64,000 nucleotides of DNA. Source: Phyllostachys edulis (Eukaryota > Streptophyta > Magnoliopsida > Poales > Poaceae). Location: positions 102,430,826 to 102,494,825 of the forward strand of contig CM070546.1 in NCBI GenBank assembly GCA_036346405.1. The letters are read 5' to 3'. Of the stretch, positions 10,133-21,964 are shown in pieces (within the stretch, counting starts at the first letter, position 1; each line of letters opens with the position of its first letter). The position numbers were made by a program, and so were the translations under genes. Below the pieces are notes generated by a model. The model had not been told where the DNA came from, ran no database searches, and saw nothing but the letters and a program-made list of their open reading frames with translations.

Positions 10133-13100
10133 TGTAACGTCCCAAAATTTGGCTTTTCAAAAATCTTTTGAATAGTTTAGGTCCCTGGAAAATTTCACCA
10201 ACTTTATTTGAATTAATAAAGCTTAATAGGGAATTTCCTAAACTTAAAGTTGGGTTCCTTGTGCTCCAAGGAATTTTTGTGTATTTTCTTGGATTTTTCT
10301 GAATTTATTTGCTATTTATTTGAGCTCTTTTGAACTTTCAGTCTTTTCTTAATTCGAAAATTCATTTATATTCCAATTTTCCTTCGTAGGCCGAATTGGA
10401 TCGGCCCACTTCGCCTCTCTCCTCTGCTTGGCCTGGCCCAACTGGCCGCTTGACCCAATCGGCCTCCATGTTGGACGCGGTCCCTGCAACCGCCGCCGCC
10501 ATTCTCGGTAAGCCGCTGCCGCCTTGAAGTCCGCCCTCCCGCATGCCCAGGGTGCCATAACAAGGCTACTCGGTGCACGCGCCGCCTCACCTCAAGATGC
10601 CGCCTCCGCCAGGACGCCGCCGCTGTGACCTGGTCGCCGCCAAATCGTGGCCATGGCTGTCTTCTCCAACTCGTGGCTGCGCCAGCGTCGTGCCGTTCTC
10701 CATTCTTGTGCCCCCAAGCACCGCTTTGTGCGCCCTCAACTAACGCCTCAGAAGCCCTAGGCGCCGCCATCGGGAGATAAATCGTCGCCGATCATCGAGC
10801 CACCCTCAACGCCGCACTTCGCCGCCGCCATCCGATGCCCCTCCGCCTTCACCGACGCCGCATCCGCCATGCCCGCGTCGCCCTCGTCTCGGATCGGCCC
10901 TCCCCGTCGTCGATTCGGCACCGGAACGCCACCCCTCCCCAACCCAAGGCGCCACCGCCATTAAAGCCTCCCGCACCTCCTCCTCGTTCCTCATCCACCG
11001 GTGAGACCCCCTCCGTCCCCTCCCTTCTCCTTCTTCTACCTCGTCGGTTTCCGTCGCCCCCATCCACGTTGAGGCCACGCCGTCACCGTCGTTTTGCCGC
11101 CGACCTCGACCTCTTGAAGCACCGCCACACCGGGTTGTTCCGATGCCCTCTCACGTTCACCCGAGCCGAGCTCGTCCCGGCCTAACAGCGTTGGAACCAC
11201 CGCTGTTTGCGTCATCGCCGCCCTTCGAGTTCACCGAAGCCGATGTGCTTAGCACCACCGTCTCGCCGTGGATCTCGTGGACGCCCCTGTAAGGCTGTCG
11301 CTGGAACCAACCGGCCGCCACTCGTCACCGATGAGAATCACCCGAGGAAGCCATGGCAGCAGCGTGCCCCCTCTGTGTCCCTTCCGTGTGGGCCCTATCC
11401 ATCTCTCTCTCTCTCCCTCTTTCTCTATCTGACAATGACATGGTCCCACCGTGTGTGTCCTCATTGGATTCACCGATCGCCGCTTGTCAGCCGATGAAGA
11501 TGACCCGAGCGAGACCATGGCTGCGCCTTTAATGTGCCTTCAAGTGGGCCAAACACCTCTCTCTCCTTGTAGGACTCTGTGACGGCCAGGGTGTCTTAGA
11601 TGCAGAACAGGACCGTGCTCGTGCCCTTTGCATCGCCACCGCCACCGTGGACTCGTGGATGCCCATTGACGCTAATCGTCACCGCCATGGATCACCTGAG
11701 AAGCATGGCCGCAGTGCTTTCTCCCTCTTTTCTTCTCTATCTTTTGCCTACGCTGATCAGGTCGGCCAACACAACATCCACCTCAGCATGGTCGTGCCAC
11801 ATCGCCTGAGTCGCTTGCCACCTTGACCCCCATATACACCATGTCACCACCATGTTGTCGTTTCATCCTACGTGGCAGCCTTGTCAGTGCTATGATAGCA
11901 CTACGCCACATCGGCGACCTCCACCGCCTCGTTGCACTGCGAGCCGCCACTGCCGCACGCCATGCATGCATCGCCGCCACATCACCACCTTGTTCTCCGT
12001 GTCAACCACCTAAGCCGCCCACATGGCATCCACATAATCCAAACCCTAAACCACACCGGTGTAGACTCGGTTCACCGTGAACCATGGGCCCCATGTGTCA
12101 ACGCATTGTTCTTTGAACCCAATCTACTGTGAACCTACTCTATGCCTCGTGGACCCCATTCGTCAGCCAGGCATCTCAAACCCTAGATGTAAACCTAACC
12201 ATGAGCCATACGGGTAGACTTGGCTCACTAAGTAAGTCATTTACTCGTGGTCCCCATCATATCGAGACCTATTCGTGAACTCGGTTCACCATGCACCAAA
12301 CCCTAGCCCGTGGACTTGGTGCGTGGACCAATGGCCCACTTATCCGTCCTTTACCTTATTTCTAGAATTATTGTAATTCTAGAAATTCATTTATCGATGG
12401 GTCCCCCGTCATCCTTGTTCCTTTTTCGGAAATTAATTTAATTTCTGAAATCCATTTGGTCCCGCATGTCATTCACTGCCTTTGTCCTCTCTCACTTACC
12501 AGTATCCAATTCTTTCTATTTTATTTAATCCGAAGGAATATTCTCTGAATATTCTTTCCTCTCGCAATTTCATCATTTCATGTGATCTTCGAAAGCTCAT
12601 ATCTTTTGAATCCGAACTCCGATTGAGTTCGTTCAAATTCCTAAATTCATCTAAATTCAATATCTATTTATCTGATATTATTATTTAGTTTTTTTTTGGA
12701 GTTTGTTTGCTCTCTGTTATTTATTTGTTTTATTTGCTTATTTGCGAATAGACGTTGCTACTACGAGAAGTGCTGATCAAGAAGGAGCTAAAGATCAAGA
12801 CAGTAGAAGATTAAAGATAAATAAAGATCATTATTGCTATAGCAAGGCAAGTTGTACCTTTGATCATATTGAATCCCAGTGTTCTAAAAGTATCTTGATT
12901 CAAATTATTGCATTTACTTTAAGTATTTATTTAAATGCTTTTGGTGTAGCTATTATCCCATTTGTTATGTCCACCTTGTCTAATTGTATACCATAATCTT
13001 TTGTCACCCTAGTTTGGTTTATTTAGTTGGTGCTATTGTATTACCAACGTGGGTTGGTTAGATGCGATTAGATTGCTTAGCCATGCCACGAATCATCTGT

Positions 13101-14391
13101 TCATATAAAGTTGCAATTATTAATTTGACTAAGTGACTATGGAACTATGTGATAAAACTATGTGTACTGTGTGCTATTATGGCATGTGTTGCACTTAACC
13201 AACTGGGTGGGAAAGGATTTCGACTGAGGCAAGTGGTGGAAACTGTGTGGCATGGTGGCTGTGTGAATTGGGAATATGAATCTATGTGTCAAAATAATCT
13301 GTGTGGCTTAGTTAGAAATTGGAAGTCTTGTCTTGGTCAATTAAGAACTGAACTTTGTGCACCATTGAACTGGGCCTTTCGTACAACCAGATGCCTGTTA
13401 TGGGACGGGCCTAACTTAGTAAGTTATGAATTCTTGACATTGATTGCTCAGGCAGTAGGTTAGGCTTAGTGATGGGTGGAGGTGTGTGCTACCAAGTAGT
13501 CGCATCATGGGACGGTTATTGCTTCCCTGTCCAACGGTGTGTGTTGTACCATCCTCTGTGTTAGGGTTGGTATGACGACAAAGCACACTGGGAGTGTCAA
13601 TGTTGAGATGAAGTTTCTGAAAGGTTTTGTTGTGATCAGCTCTGATCCAGTTGATTGCATCTTGTGGGTAAAGTGTACAAACTCTGCAGAGTGTTAAACA
13701 ATCTATTCGAATAGCCGTGTCCGCGGTCATGGACAATGCTCGGGGATTTCACACAAGGGTAGATCTTCATAAAACTGTGTGGGAAGGGAGTTGTGTGATC
13801 TAAATCATGTGGCTATGTGAATAATCTGTTTAGGCTGTGTGTGTCTTTATGAAATCAAATTGTTAAATTATGATTATCTATTTGTTTTACTTGCTTTCAA
13901 TCTATTAATTGTATTCAATTGCAAATGTTGCATTTCTGCAAAATAACCACAGAATGTCATTCCCTTGGAATAAGCCTACATGTATAATTGCATTTCTGTG
14001 GTATGACTTGCGAGTACGGTGTGTACTCACGCTTGCTTTGACGAATCAAGCAGAACTGAAGGAATCACCAGTCAACAAGGTCTACTTCAAGAATCGTGGA
14101 GAACTAGGTCGCGCACCCCAGCCGATTGCCTGTGGGCATATGGATGGGCTTCACTGAAGATATTCTGTTTCGTTCCGCTGCAGCTTCATTGAGCTTTTTG
14201 CCTTCTGAGACATTAATTGTAAGCTTTGACCTTACGGTCTTTACTCTGATGTTTATTGTATTTGCCTATTTATTAGTTATCTTTGTATATGGAATTGATA
14301 TTTCACCGAAGTTGTCCTTTGTGTGCACTAAGCGTGATCTGGACTAGTCAAGATACACAGAGGGTCGTAATTGTATTTTTGGGTCCCGACA
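10133..14391 (+). mobile_element. Giant solo LTR 1 (gypsy-type, 4259 bp)
   Basis: Begins TGTAACGTCCCAAAATTTGG and ends GGGTCCCGACA, flanked by a perfect 5-bp direct repeat CAACC (10128-10132 and 14392-14396). It has no gag or pol, so it is a solo LTR left by LTR-LTR recombination. A tract at 13662-13735 (CTGCAGAGTG ... GAATAGCCGTGTCC) is shared with the other three giant LTRs here. The 5' kilobase is GC-rich and throws up many spurious open frames. Length and ends resemble the long LTRs of chromovirus (Tekay/Del-like) elements; that lineage call is inference. Confidence 0.88.
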
Positions 14392-14396
14392 CAACC

Positions 14397-15078
14397 TGTA
14401 CATCAAAATTAGAAAAATTAGTGATACAATAGCATATTGTACTTAAATGATCATGAATATTCAAAATAAAATAACCATACCACTAAGGTGCTAGCTTGAA
14501 TCACAACTTTCATGAGACAAATTTATTCTGTAAGATTTCATAGCACACTATATTCTCCATTATCGCAAACCTATGAATAAATTACTAATTAAGTATATAC
14601 CACACTATATTCTAACACACAAATAAATTGCTAATCGAGCAATGAGTTCACACGTACGCGTACCAGCAGTAAAGACACAACAGATATTTAGCACTCGACT
14701 CGGCTCCCAATTCCCTTCTTCACTCCTCACTGTCCTCAGCTCCCAATTCCAAATCCCATGACCCATTTCTTCACGCCAAGCGCCAATCCGCCAGCGACCA
14801 CTCCCCACACCCCACTCCGCCTCTTGGTCCTGGCCTACTCTCGACCTCTTCTCCCCAGCTCCTCCGGGCTCCCCTGTCCCCTGGCTCCCTCGGCTCCTCG
14901 CCTCCTCCGCGGCTCCTCGGTCCTCGCCTTCGCTGCTCCGCCTCGTCTTCTCTGAGATGTGGCTACCGGTGGGCGGCAGAAGCTCATCTGGCCGACTTCC
15001 TCCCTGGCTCCTCGCTCCACCAGTCCTCTCACCTCGCCAACTCGCCTTCAATCTTCACCTCGCTAGCTCGCCTCCTCA
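14397..15078. other. Short spacer between two giant solo LTRs
   Basis: 14397-14690 is AT-rich with no signal. 14690-15078 is C/T-rich low-complexity (repeated GGCTCCTCG, CTCCTCCG) and was contiguous with 19648 onward before the second LTR inserted, as the CTGAG duplication shows. Open frames here look compositional. Confidence 0.6.
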
Positions 15079-15083
15079 CTGAG

Positions 15084-18000
15084 TGTGAGAACCCAAAAAA
15101 TTCGGCTTGTAATGCTTAACCATCCACTTGGTCCTAGCATCACAAACAAAATGTTCCGTGCCATGAGATGCATATACTTCCCAAGAACTTGCAGTACACA
15201 TACCCCTTTACAAAATCATGCATCAATTCCATACAAACATAGAACCAAAGCACGAACTAGATTAAATAAAAGACATACATAGTAGAGTTATTACAAAAGG
15301 GGCCGACCGGCCAAATAACAACTAAAGAGAGTTAAATAAACAGCGGAAGCAAAAGAGATGGCGGTAAACAAAAACCAATTAGTGTGCCTTTAACCCACAA
15401 GTCAACCAACCGGGCTGCCAACCTAGTCGTCAAACCCATGAAGACATCTCACGAAGTGCATCCTTGGGGATCGACTTCTTCCTCTGCAACAATTAGTTAA
15501 GCAAAGCAAATGAGTACAAAAATGTACTCGCAAGACTTACGTGTAGTGTAACAGGCCTATACATAGCTACATGCAAGCTTATTTAAGTGGAGGAGGCTTT
15601 AGGCTCATTTTCAGCATAAAGCAAGTTTTCATTTGCAATAATGTAATAGATTTAAAGCAGTTTTACAATCTATTTTATTTGACAAAAACAGCGATATAAC
15701 AAGTAACAAATATAACAAGACATCCTGGAAGTGACTAACCCAATAGCCACCACAACAATAGCATGAATTCCCCATTCATACCACCCAAAACAAGTTTTAA
15801 TTAAATGTTATAGTCTAGTTCTTGCACGACCTTACCAAGCATGTCCATAACCTAGAACGAGGCTATTCGAATAGTTTGAACCCTGCAGGGGTGTACCAAT
15901 GTACCCACACGTCAGACCGCCTTTTTGCCAAGCTATTTAGCACACTTTCTTTGGTATGCCGGCACGGCTAAGTCCTACGAGACATTTCCAATATTGTGTA
16001 TTAACTACGAGCCGCCCGTATGGATAGAAACCCATACGTTGAGACAGAGTCATTGTAAAGCCGAAAGTCAACTACCACTGTAGGGTAAAGCTCCCGGACA
16101 ACTACAATGCCCTTTGGTGTGGAGAACCTAAACCGGATTCCACTCCCGCTCACTCAACACATAACCAAAAGTTTCTTTTTCAACACAACACACACACACA
16201 ACCTCCTGCGACTCGGAGCTAACACACGCTAAAGTACTAAGTCAAGAGAGGTCCCATATCCCCCTCGTGTGGTTATCACGCAATAATCGCTTGACTTAGT
16301 GACACAAGTAACTCGGCCCTTGTTAACCCGGGCACCATTCCAGTCACACCATAAGATCACACCATCAACCATTGTGCCCAAGTCTCAAACATTTCGTTTT
16401 CATTTTCAGTTTTTGACTTTACAAAGTAACAAAGCACAAAGTGCTGAGCATAATGGTAATAATAATTTTGTGTGATCAAAGTTATCGACTAAGTTGATAA
16501 CCGCCCAATTCTACCGTGAGCTAAGCATTTCTAAGCAATATCAACACGTGAACTACTAAGTGATAAGAGCTCATCCAACGAGCTCTAAATCACAGCAAGA
16601 TATCCTTAGGCTTAGTAGTAGAGATTGAACATTTACCTACAGAATATACATCTATAGGATTAACTAATCGATTGATAGTTTAACAACAAAATAGAGCATG
16701 CATACATATCATTTACAAACAAAGTATTAGACTTTAAAAGTAATGGGATTGGATATGATCAAACTACTTGCCTTGCTGAAGTTGCTCACTATGCTGCAAA
16801 GGATCACTTCCGTTATCAACGGACTCGTCGGCACCTAACAAAAAGAACGAAAAGAACCGATAAGAACGAAGAACACCGAAAAGACTCAACAGTCAACTTT
16901 CACCAAATGCTCTGAAATTTTTACAGCAGCAAGAGCATGAATTTTAAGGAATTTAGCAACAATAATCAATTGATTTGGATTCTCAATGCAAAAGTTATAG
17001 CCAAAACAAAATCAGCCGGATGGAAAATGCTGAAAAATTGAAATCGGTTACTGTTCATCCGAGTTTAATTCTTTAGCACAATTTTCCAAAGAGGTGTTGC
17101 ACCTGAGATTTTTATGGTAATTACAGCACCTCATGAGATGAACAACACAATTGGATTCACCTCATTTGGAGATAGAATGCATTTTCTATGATTTTTCAAA
17201 GACATTCAAAAGAGCACAAAACAAAATACACCCATAAAGATTTTAAAAATACTAGCATGCCTAAATCCTATTCTACAATAAAGCACACTAATAGAGGAAC
17301 CCAACAAAATTGGTTTCACTCAAAAAGGATCTATAGCGAATTACTTATGCAATTTTCAAGTTAAATACAACTTTTAGAGCAACAATTAAAGCCTATTTCT
17401 AAACAAATTTACCAAACCATTTTCTGGAGCCGAACCAAGCTTCCAACCATTTTTATATTAAAGCTTAGTTCAAACTAGAGCTAACAAAATTTGAATCAAC
17501 TCAAACGGAGCTAAAACGAATTAGTTATGCAATTTTGAAGTTTATTACTTTTTTCAGTTCACAAATAAATCTCTCGGGAAATTTCTAAAACTAACACGAC
17601 GTGGAAATTTGTGGACCGTCGATATCGAATCGGACGGCCCAAGCCCACGGGACGAACGTGATGACGCGCGCGCGGAACTAAACGAATGCGGACCGTTGAC
17701 CTTGAATCCAACGGCCCATATTGAATCGACCGCGGCCGCGTTTGGAACTCGCGCGCGCGAATGCCCGCGCGAATCGCAGCCGTAGATCTGGAGATGGACG
17801 GCTCACAGCGACGCACGCTGCTCACGCGCACAGTAATGACTTAACTGTGTGGGGCCCACTGCCAGCGACTCATTTGATCACTTAAGACAACCATTAGCAG
17901 TTAATGACGCACTTAACTCCTAATGAGGAAGCTACAGGGCGTGTCGGCGCGTCCGACAACAGTCCGGTGGCTTCCACGGCTCGCCGCTGGCGACGTGGAC

Positions 18001-19642
18001 CACGGCGGCGCGAACCAAGGCCAGCTACGGGTGCGCAATAGCAACGCGCACCCACTGGTACCACTCACACCGGCAGTGACGGCCCAAAACGGTGGCTAGC
18101 CGTAGAGGGGCGGCGCGGCAACGCACTACCGAAAGCGAAATCGCAAAGGAGCTTCACAGCGGTTCTGAGAAGCGGTGCCACAGCATCTAAGGACTACCAG
18201 GAGGGTTACCTTGGCACTGAGAGGCACCGAGGAGGTGCGAGCTGTGCGGCTGCACGCTGACGGGCATTTAAGCACCGCGACGCACGACGGCGAAGACAAC
18301 AACGCGGGGAAGACAACCTGAGCAAAAAGGAGATGGACCGCGTCGTCGGGATAGCTCCAACATGGCTCAAGGATGGTCCAGGAGCAAGTAATTGAAGAAT
18401 GGAGCACTCACCGGCGATGGAGGCGAAAGGGGGTGATTTCGGCCGCAAGATCCAAACTTCAAAATTAAGCCGCTCCTGTAGAAGCAACCTGAAATCAAGC
18501 TAAGGGTTTTGATCACCTAGATGAGAGACACAAGCTGAACAAAGAGAGAAGAATAAAAGTCACTGGAGTACAGGTTTCACCGAGGAGCTCAAAACTCAAC
18601 AATGGCGGCCGAGGGGGCTTCTGGAGAATGGAGCTCAACCAAGCCGAGTGGGTGCAAGCTAGTGCTGAGGGGTGATAAAAGGAAGCCAAGGAAGGGAGCT
18701 GAGAGCTTAAGTAGCCGGGGGAGCAAGGAGAGCAACGGCCATACCCCTCCACGGTCAAGCCTGCCGCAGGGACACTTGAGCGCGATGGGAGCAGGTGAAA
18801 CGCAGAGGAATGAGACTTCCAGGGGCGAACGCACGATATGCATTTAATGCTCGGACCCGTTGGCAAGGACACGGAGGTGACAGGGCAGCCCCCCCCACGC
18901 CATGGTGCGCTGGCTCTGCCGCGGCGCTCGCGCGAGCGGGAGGAAGGGGACGACAGGGCCAGCATCCAATTTTGATCCGATGGCTCACACGCACCTGGGC
19001 GATCGCGGCTTCGCGCCAACGTGGGCGGTGCGATGGAGATCGGACGGTTCCCAGCGCGCGTCACCTCAACAGGCCGAACGGGCGCGCCGGTACAGCTAGT
19101 TGGTTCGACCAAGACAACTGGCTTGAGCCCGAGGAACAGTGAAACCAGGTTGGGTTTGAATTTGAAAGCTGAGTTTGGAAGAATTTTTAGAGGTGGCAAA
19201 CTAACTCCAAAAGTTTTGAAATTTTGACTGGAGGTTCCTCACTCCAGGATTAACCTTACATAAAATTTTCAGAGATTTTCATGCACTGCATTTTTCTCAA
19301 GAAATTCCTTAAGGTTTGTTCTAGGGTTTGACCAAAGGTCAAACTGGTTTGACTTGCCTCCAAAAATTATCAAATAATTTCTAAAAATTATGAAATTTTT
19401 TAGAGGGGTCACACAGAATCTCTAGAACCAAGAAAAAATATTTTCAAAGGTTGAACACAAGATTCTTGATAAAGTTGAAAGAGAGGATTGACTTTAGTCA
19501 ATTGGAGGTTTAGGTTTTTGAATTTCCGCAATTCCTTTACAAGAATTACCGAAAAGTTCAAAAACTACAAGATGCAAGAAAAGTTTTAATTTCTATCCAT
19601 TTTCTTACATTTGAAACACACACCTATATTTGGGACGTTACA
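15084..19642 (-). mobile_element. Giant solo LTR 2 (same family, inverted, 4559 bp)
   Basis: On the minus strand it starts TGTAACGTCCCAAATATAGG (19642) and ends GGGTTCTCACA (15084). A perfect 5-bp duplication CTGAG flanks it (15079-15083 and 19643-19647). The family tract (TATTCGAATA ... CCCTGCAGGGG) lies at 15840-15909 in reverse orientation. No retroelement genes. Internal GC-rich sequence at 17630-19100 generates a 228-codon minus-strand open frame (18513-19199) with no recognisable domain, which I treat as chance. Confidence 0.88.
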
Positions 19643-19647
19643 CTGAG

Positions 19648-20644
19648 CCTAGCCTAGAGCCGTAGAGGCCTCCTCGCCTCGACGCCTCCTCCGGCTCCGT
19701 CTCCTCCTCTCCCCGCCTCCGTGCTCCAGCGCTCCTCCTCACCTCCGACCCTCCTCTGGCTCCCCCACCCTGGGATCCGGCTCCTCGTCCTCGCCTCCTC
19801 CGGCTCCTCCGCCTGGCAAATCCGGCCTCCTCTGGCTCGGCAGCTACCCCGGCGCCCGGCACACAGCTACCTCGGTGTGCCTCCCTCCTCGTCCTCGGTG
19901 GCGTATTGCCGTTTCGCTGCCACAGGCTACCGGCTGCCTCGTTCCCTCAATGTGTGTTCTGGACCTCAATCGATTTGAAATGTGGGAATTTTGGATTTGG
20001 AATGGGGAACATGAGGTGGGGATCGATGGGGACGTGAGGGTGGGGGTGGATGTAAGCATGTGAGGTTGCAGTTGGGCCTTGTGGACTTCGGCGAAGGCCC
20101 ACATGTGCTTTTGTTCCTTCTCCTCCTTGTTTCTTCTTGTTTCTTCTTGTGCTATGGCGGTATAGCCTCAGGCCGGCCGGAGCTTGGGATGGGGGGGTGG
20201 GGGGTGTTGGCGCCAATGGGAGGGTAGGTCAAGCTTTGATGAAGCCCCCGCCATTGGATTCGCCTGTCTACTAGAATAATAACTAACACCAAATTAGAGC
20301 AGGGCTCGCCGTCGCCTCCCTCGCCACCACACTCCAGATCTACCCCGCTCACCGTGGCCCCACGACGTCGCCACCGCCACCCTCTAGATCCACCAGCTCA
20401 CCGTCATTGCCTCTCGCGGTTGGGCCTCCGCGTTGGAATCGTCGCTGCCGCCCGCGGTAGGCCTTCGCATCAAGAGCATCAAGAGAAGGGAGAGAGGGAG
20501 TGAGCTGTTGTGGAGGAGATATGTTTTTTTTATTTCTTTTCTGGTTTTTATTTCTTGTGTGGGGCACGTTGAGGTAGGGGTACACGGGAGCGAATCCTAT
20601 TTATGTGGCATAGTATTGAACCGATATTGATTCAATACACTAAT
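19648..20644. other. C/T-rich low-complexity interval, no gene recognised
   Basis: Continuation of the pre-insertion sequence of 14690-15078, rich in CTCCTCC and GGCTCCTCG. Several overlapping open frames on both strands reflect composition. A short G run occurs near 20188-20200. No splice-consistent coding structure was seen. Confidence 0.45.
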
Positions 20645-21012
20645 ATACCTCTAGTGTAGTGGTAGAGCTGTGGGTGTACGACTCCACTCATTAGAGTTTA
20701 AATCATGAGGTCCACCTATTAAGACATGTACAATGGTATAGACAACTGATGTCTATAGTATACTTCTATATCATCTATAGACAGCACTAAAAAAAACTCA
20801 TACAATGAGTTGTCTTTTTATATTTCTATATAGACAACTCCTCTATGTGTAATGTGTCTTATTTCTCATGTTACAATCGACTACCGCATGAGAGACGGCA
20901 CAATTCTATATGCTCTCTCTCATTCATATCATCTCGTGTCCTACGTGGCAATGCTTACAGACAACTAAAATCACACTATTATACATGCTCTTACGCCCTT
21001 GCGAGTGCGCTC
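20645..21012 (+). mobile_element. SINE-like tRNA-derived sequence split by a MITE
   Basis: TAGTGTAGTGGTAGAGC at about 20654 matches an RNA polymerase III A box, and GAGTTTAAATC about 35 bases later resembles a B box. This spacing is typical of plant SINEs such as Au. The sequence after the MITE (CGCCCTTGCGAGTGCGCTC) would be its continuation. No poly-T or target duplication confirmed, so the call is tentative. Confidence 0.35.
20722..20990. mobile_element. Tourist/Harbinger-like MITE (269 bp)
   Basis: Terminal inverted repeats AGACATGTACAATGGT (left) and its partner reading GAGCATGTATAATAGT (right, reverse strand), flanked by TTA on both sides (20719-20721 and 20991-20993). A 3-bp TTA/TAA duplication and a GCATGTACAATGG-type end are known for PIF/Harbinger MITEs in grasses. 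It has no coding capacity. Confidence 0.72.
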
Positions 21013-21407
21013 TAGTAAGAATTTAGCATGCGTCCGTCTGTCTAGACTTCTGCTAGTTGGGTTACTCGCGTGTATGCGCGACTGCGCGCGTGACGACGCG
21101 AGCACGTTCCAGAGGTAATGCATGTGGTTCAAAAACCCGCTTCAAAGCGACGGCGTCGCCGATCGGCTAAAAGTGACGATTTAGCATGCGCCGGTGCACG
21201 TAGATTGCTGCGAATATCCGGACATGCCGATCCCAACACAAAACGGCACTAGTATACTGGGAGAGACGGAGACTTAGTCGATCCGGAGGGAGGCTTCCCG
21301 ACGAGAAAATCAGGAGCGAGCGAGCGGGCGGACAAGGACGCCGCGGAGAGGGCGATGGAGCTGGTGGACGTCGTGATTCTCCAAAACCAAAGAAGGCGAC
21401 ATCCGCG

Positions 21408-21935
21408 TGATAGGTTCTGGAAGTTCAGAACCAAAATCGCAAGGTTCAACACCGAGATTTCTGTGGGTTTTTAGCACAAAATGGGGACTAAAAGACTAAT
21501 GCTAAGGTATTGCAGTTAGGGTTTGTATATTGATCAAAAGATACCGAATCAATCGGATTACAAGCTTTTATAGCCGCCGTTTTTAACTGAAAACGATAAA
21601 ACTGAAAGAGTAAATCAGTTCGGCAAAAACTACATTCTTCAATTGGAATGCGGTAAAGCAGTAAATGGACTTGAGCCGTCGGATGTCCATCGAATGCCAT
21701 AGAACGCCTGGTCCATTCAGACTAGTCCGAACGTTCCAATGGACTTGAGCCATCGGATGTCCATCCAACGCCATAGAACGCCTAGTCCGTTCGGACCATT
21801 CCAAGCGAGTGGAGTTGAAGTCGGCGCCGACAACACATAATCGAAGTAGACCGTAGGATCTTCATAAGCCCTTTTTGCTTGCATCTGGACCGTTGAAGTA
21901 AAACATACCGGTTCATACTATTCCAGTTCCTGACA
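21408..21935 (-). repeat. 3' LTR of the gypsy element
   Basis: Same length (528 bp) and order as the 5' LTR, ending CCTATCA instead of CCTGTCA. Minus-strand TATAAAAG at 21565-21572. The tandem sub-repeat beginning ATGGACTTGAGCC occurs at about 21665 and 21738. Confidence 0.93.
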
Positions 21936-21956
21936 ACCCCCCCCCCCCTCTTAAGT
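21936..21956 (-). other. Polypurine tract of the gypsy element
   Basis: Minus-strand TTAAGAG followed by 13 G and GTT directly before the 3' LTR; this is the expected plus-strand primer site. The C homopolymer on the plus strand is also a likely assembly trouble spot. Confidence 0.7.
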
Positions 21957-21964
21957 TCCTTGTC

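Noticed and set aside
10490..11520. Host gene on plus strand in a GC-rich region
   Set aside because: The whole region lies within a solo LTR bounded by a perfect CAACC duplication; open frames overlap on both strands.
18513..19199. 228-codon minus-strand open frame in giant LTR 2
   Set aside because: Lies in a GC-rich LTR segment, has no recognisable domain, and overlaps other long frames on both strands.
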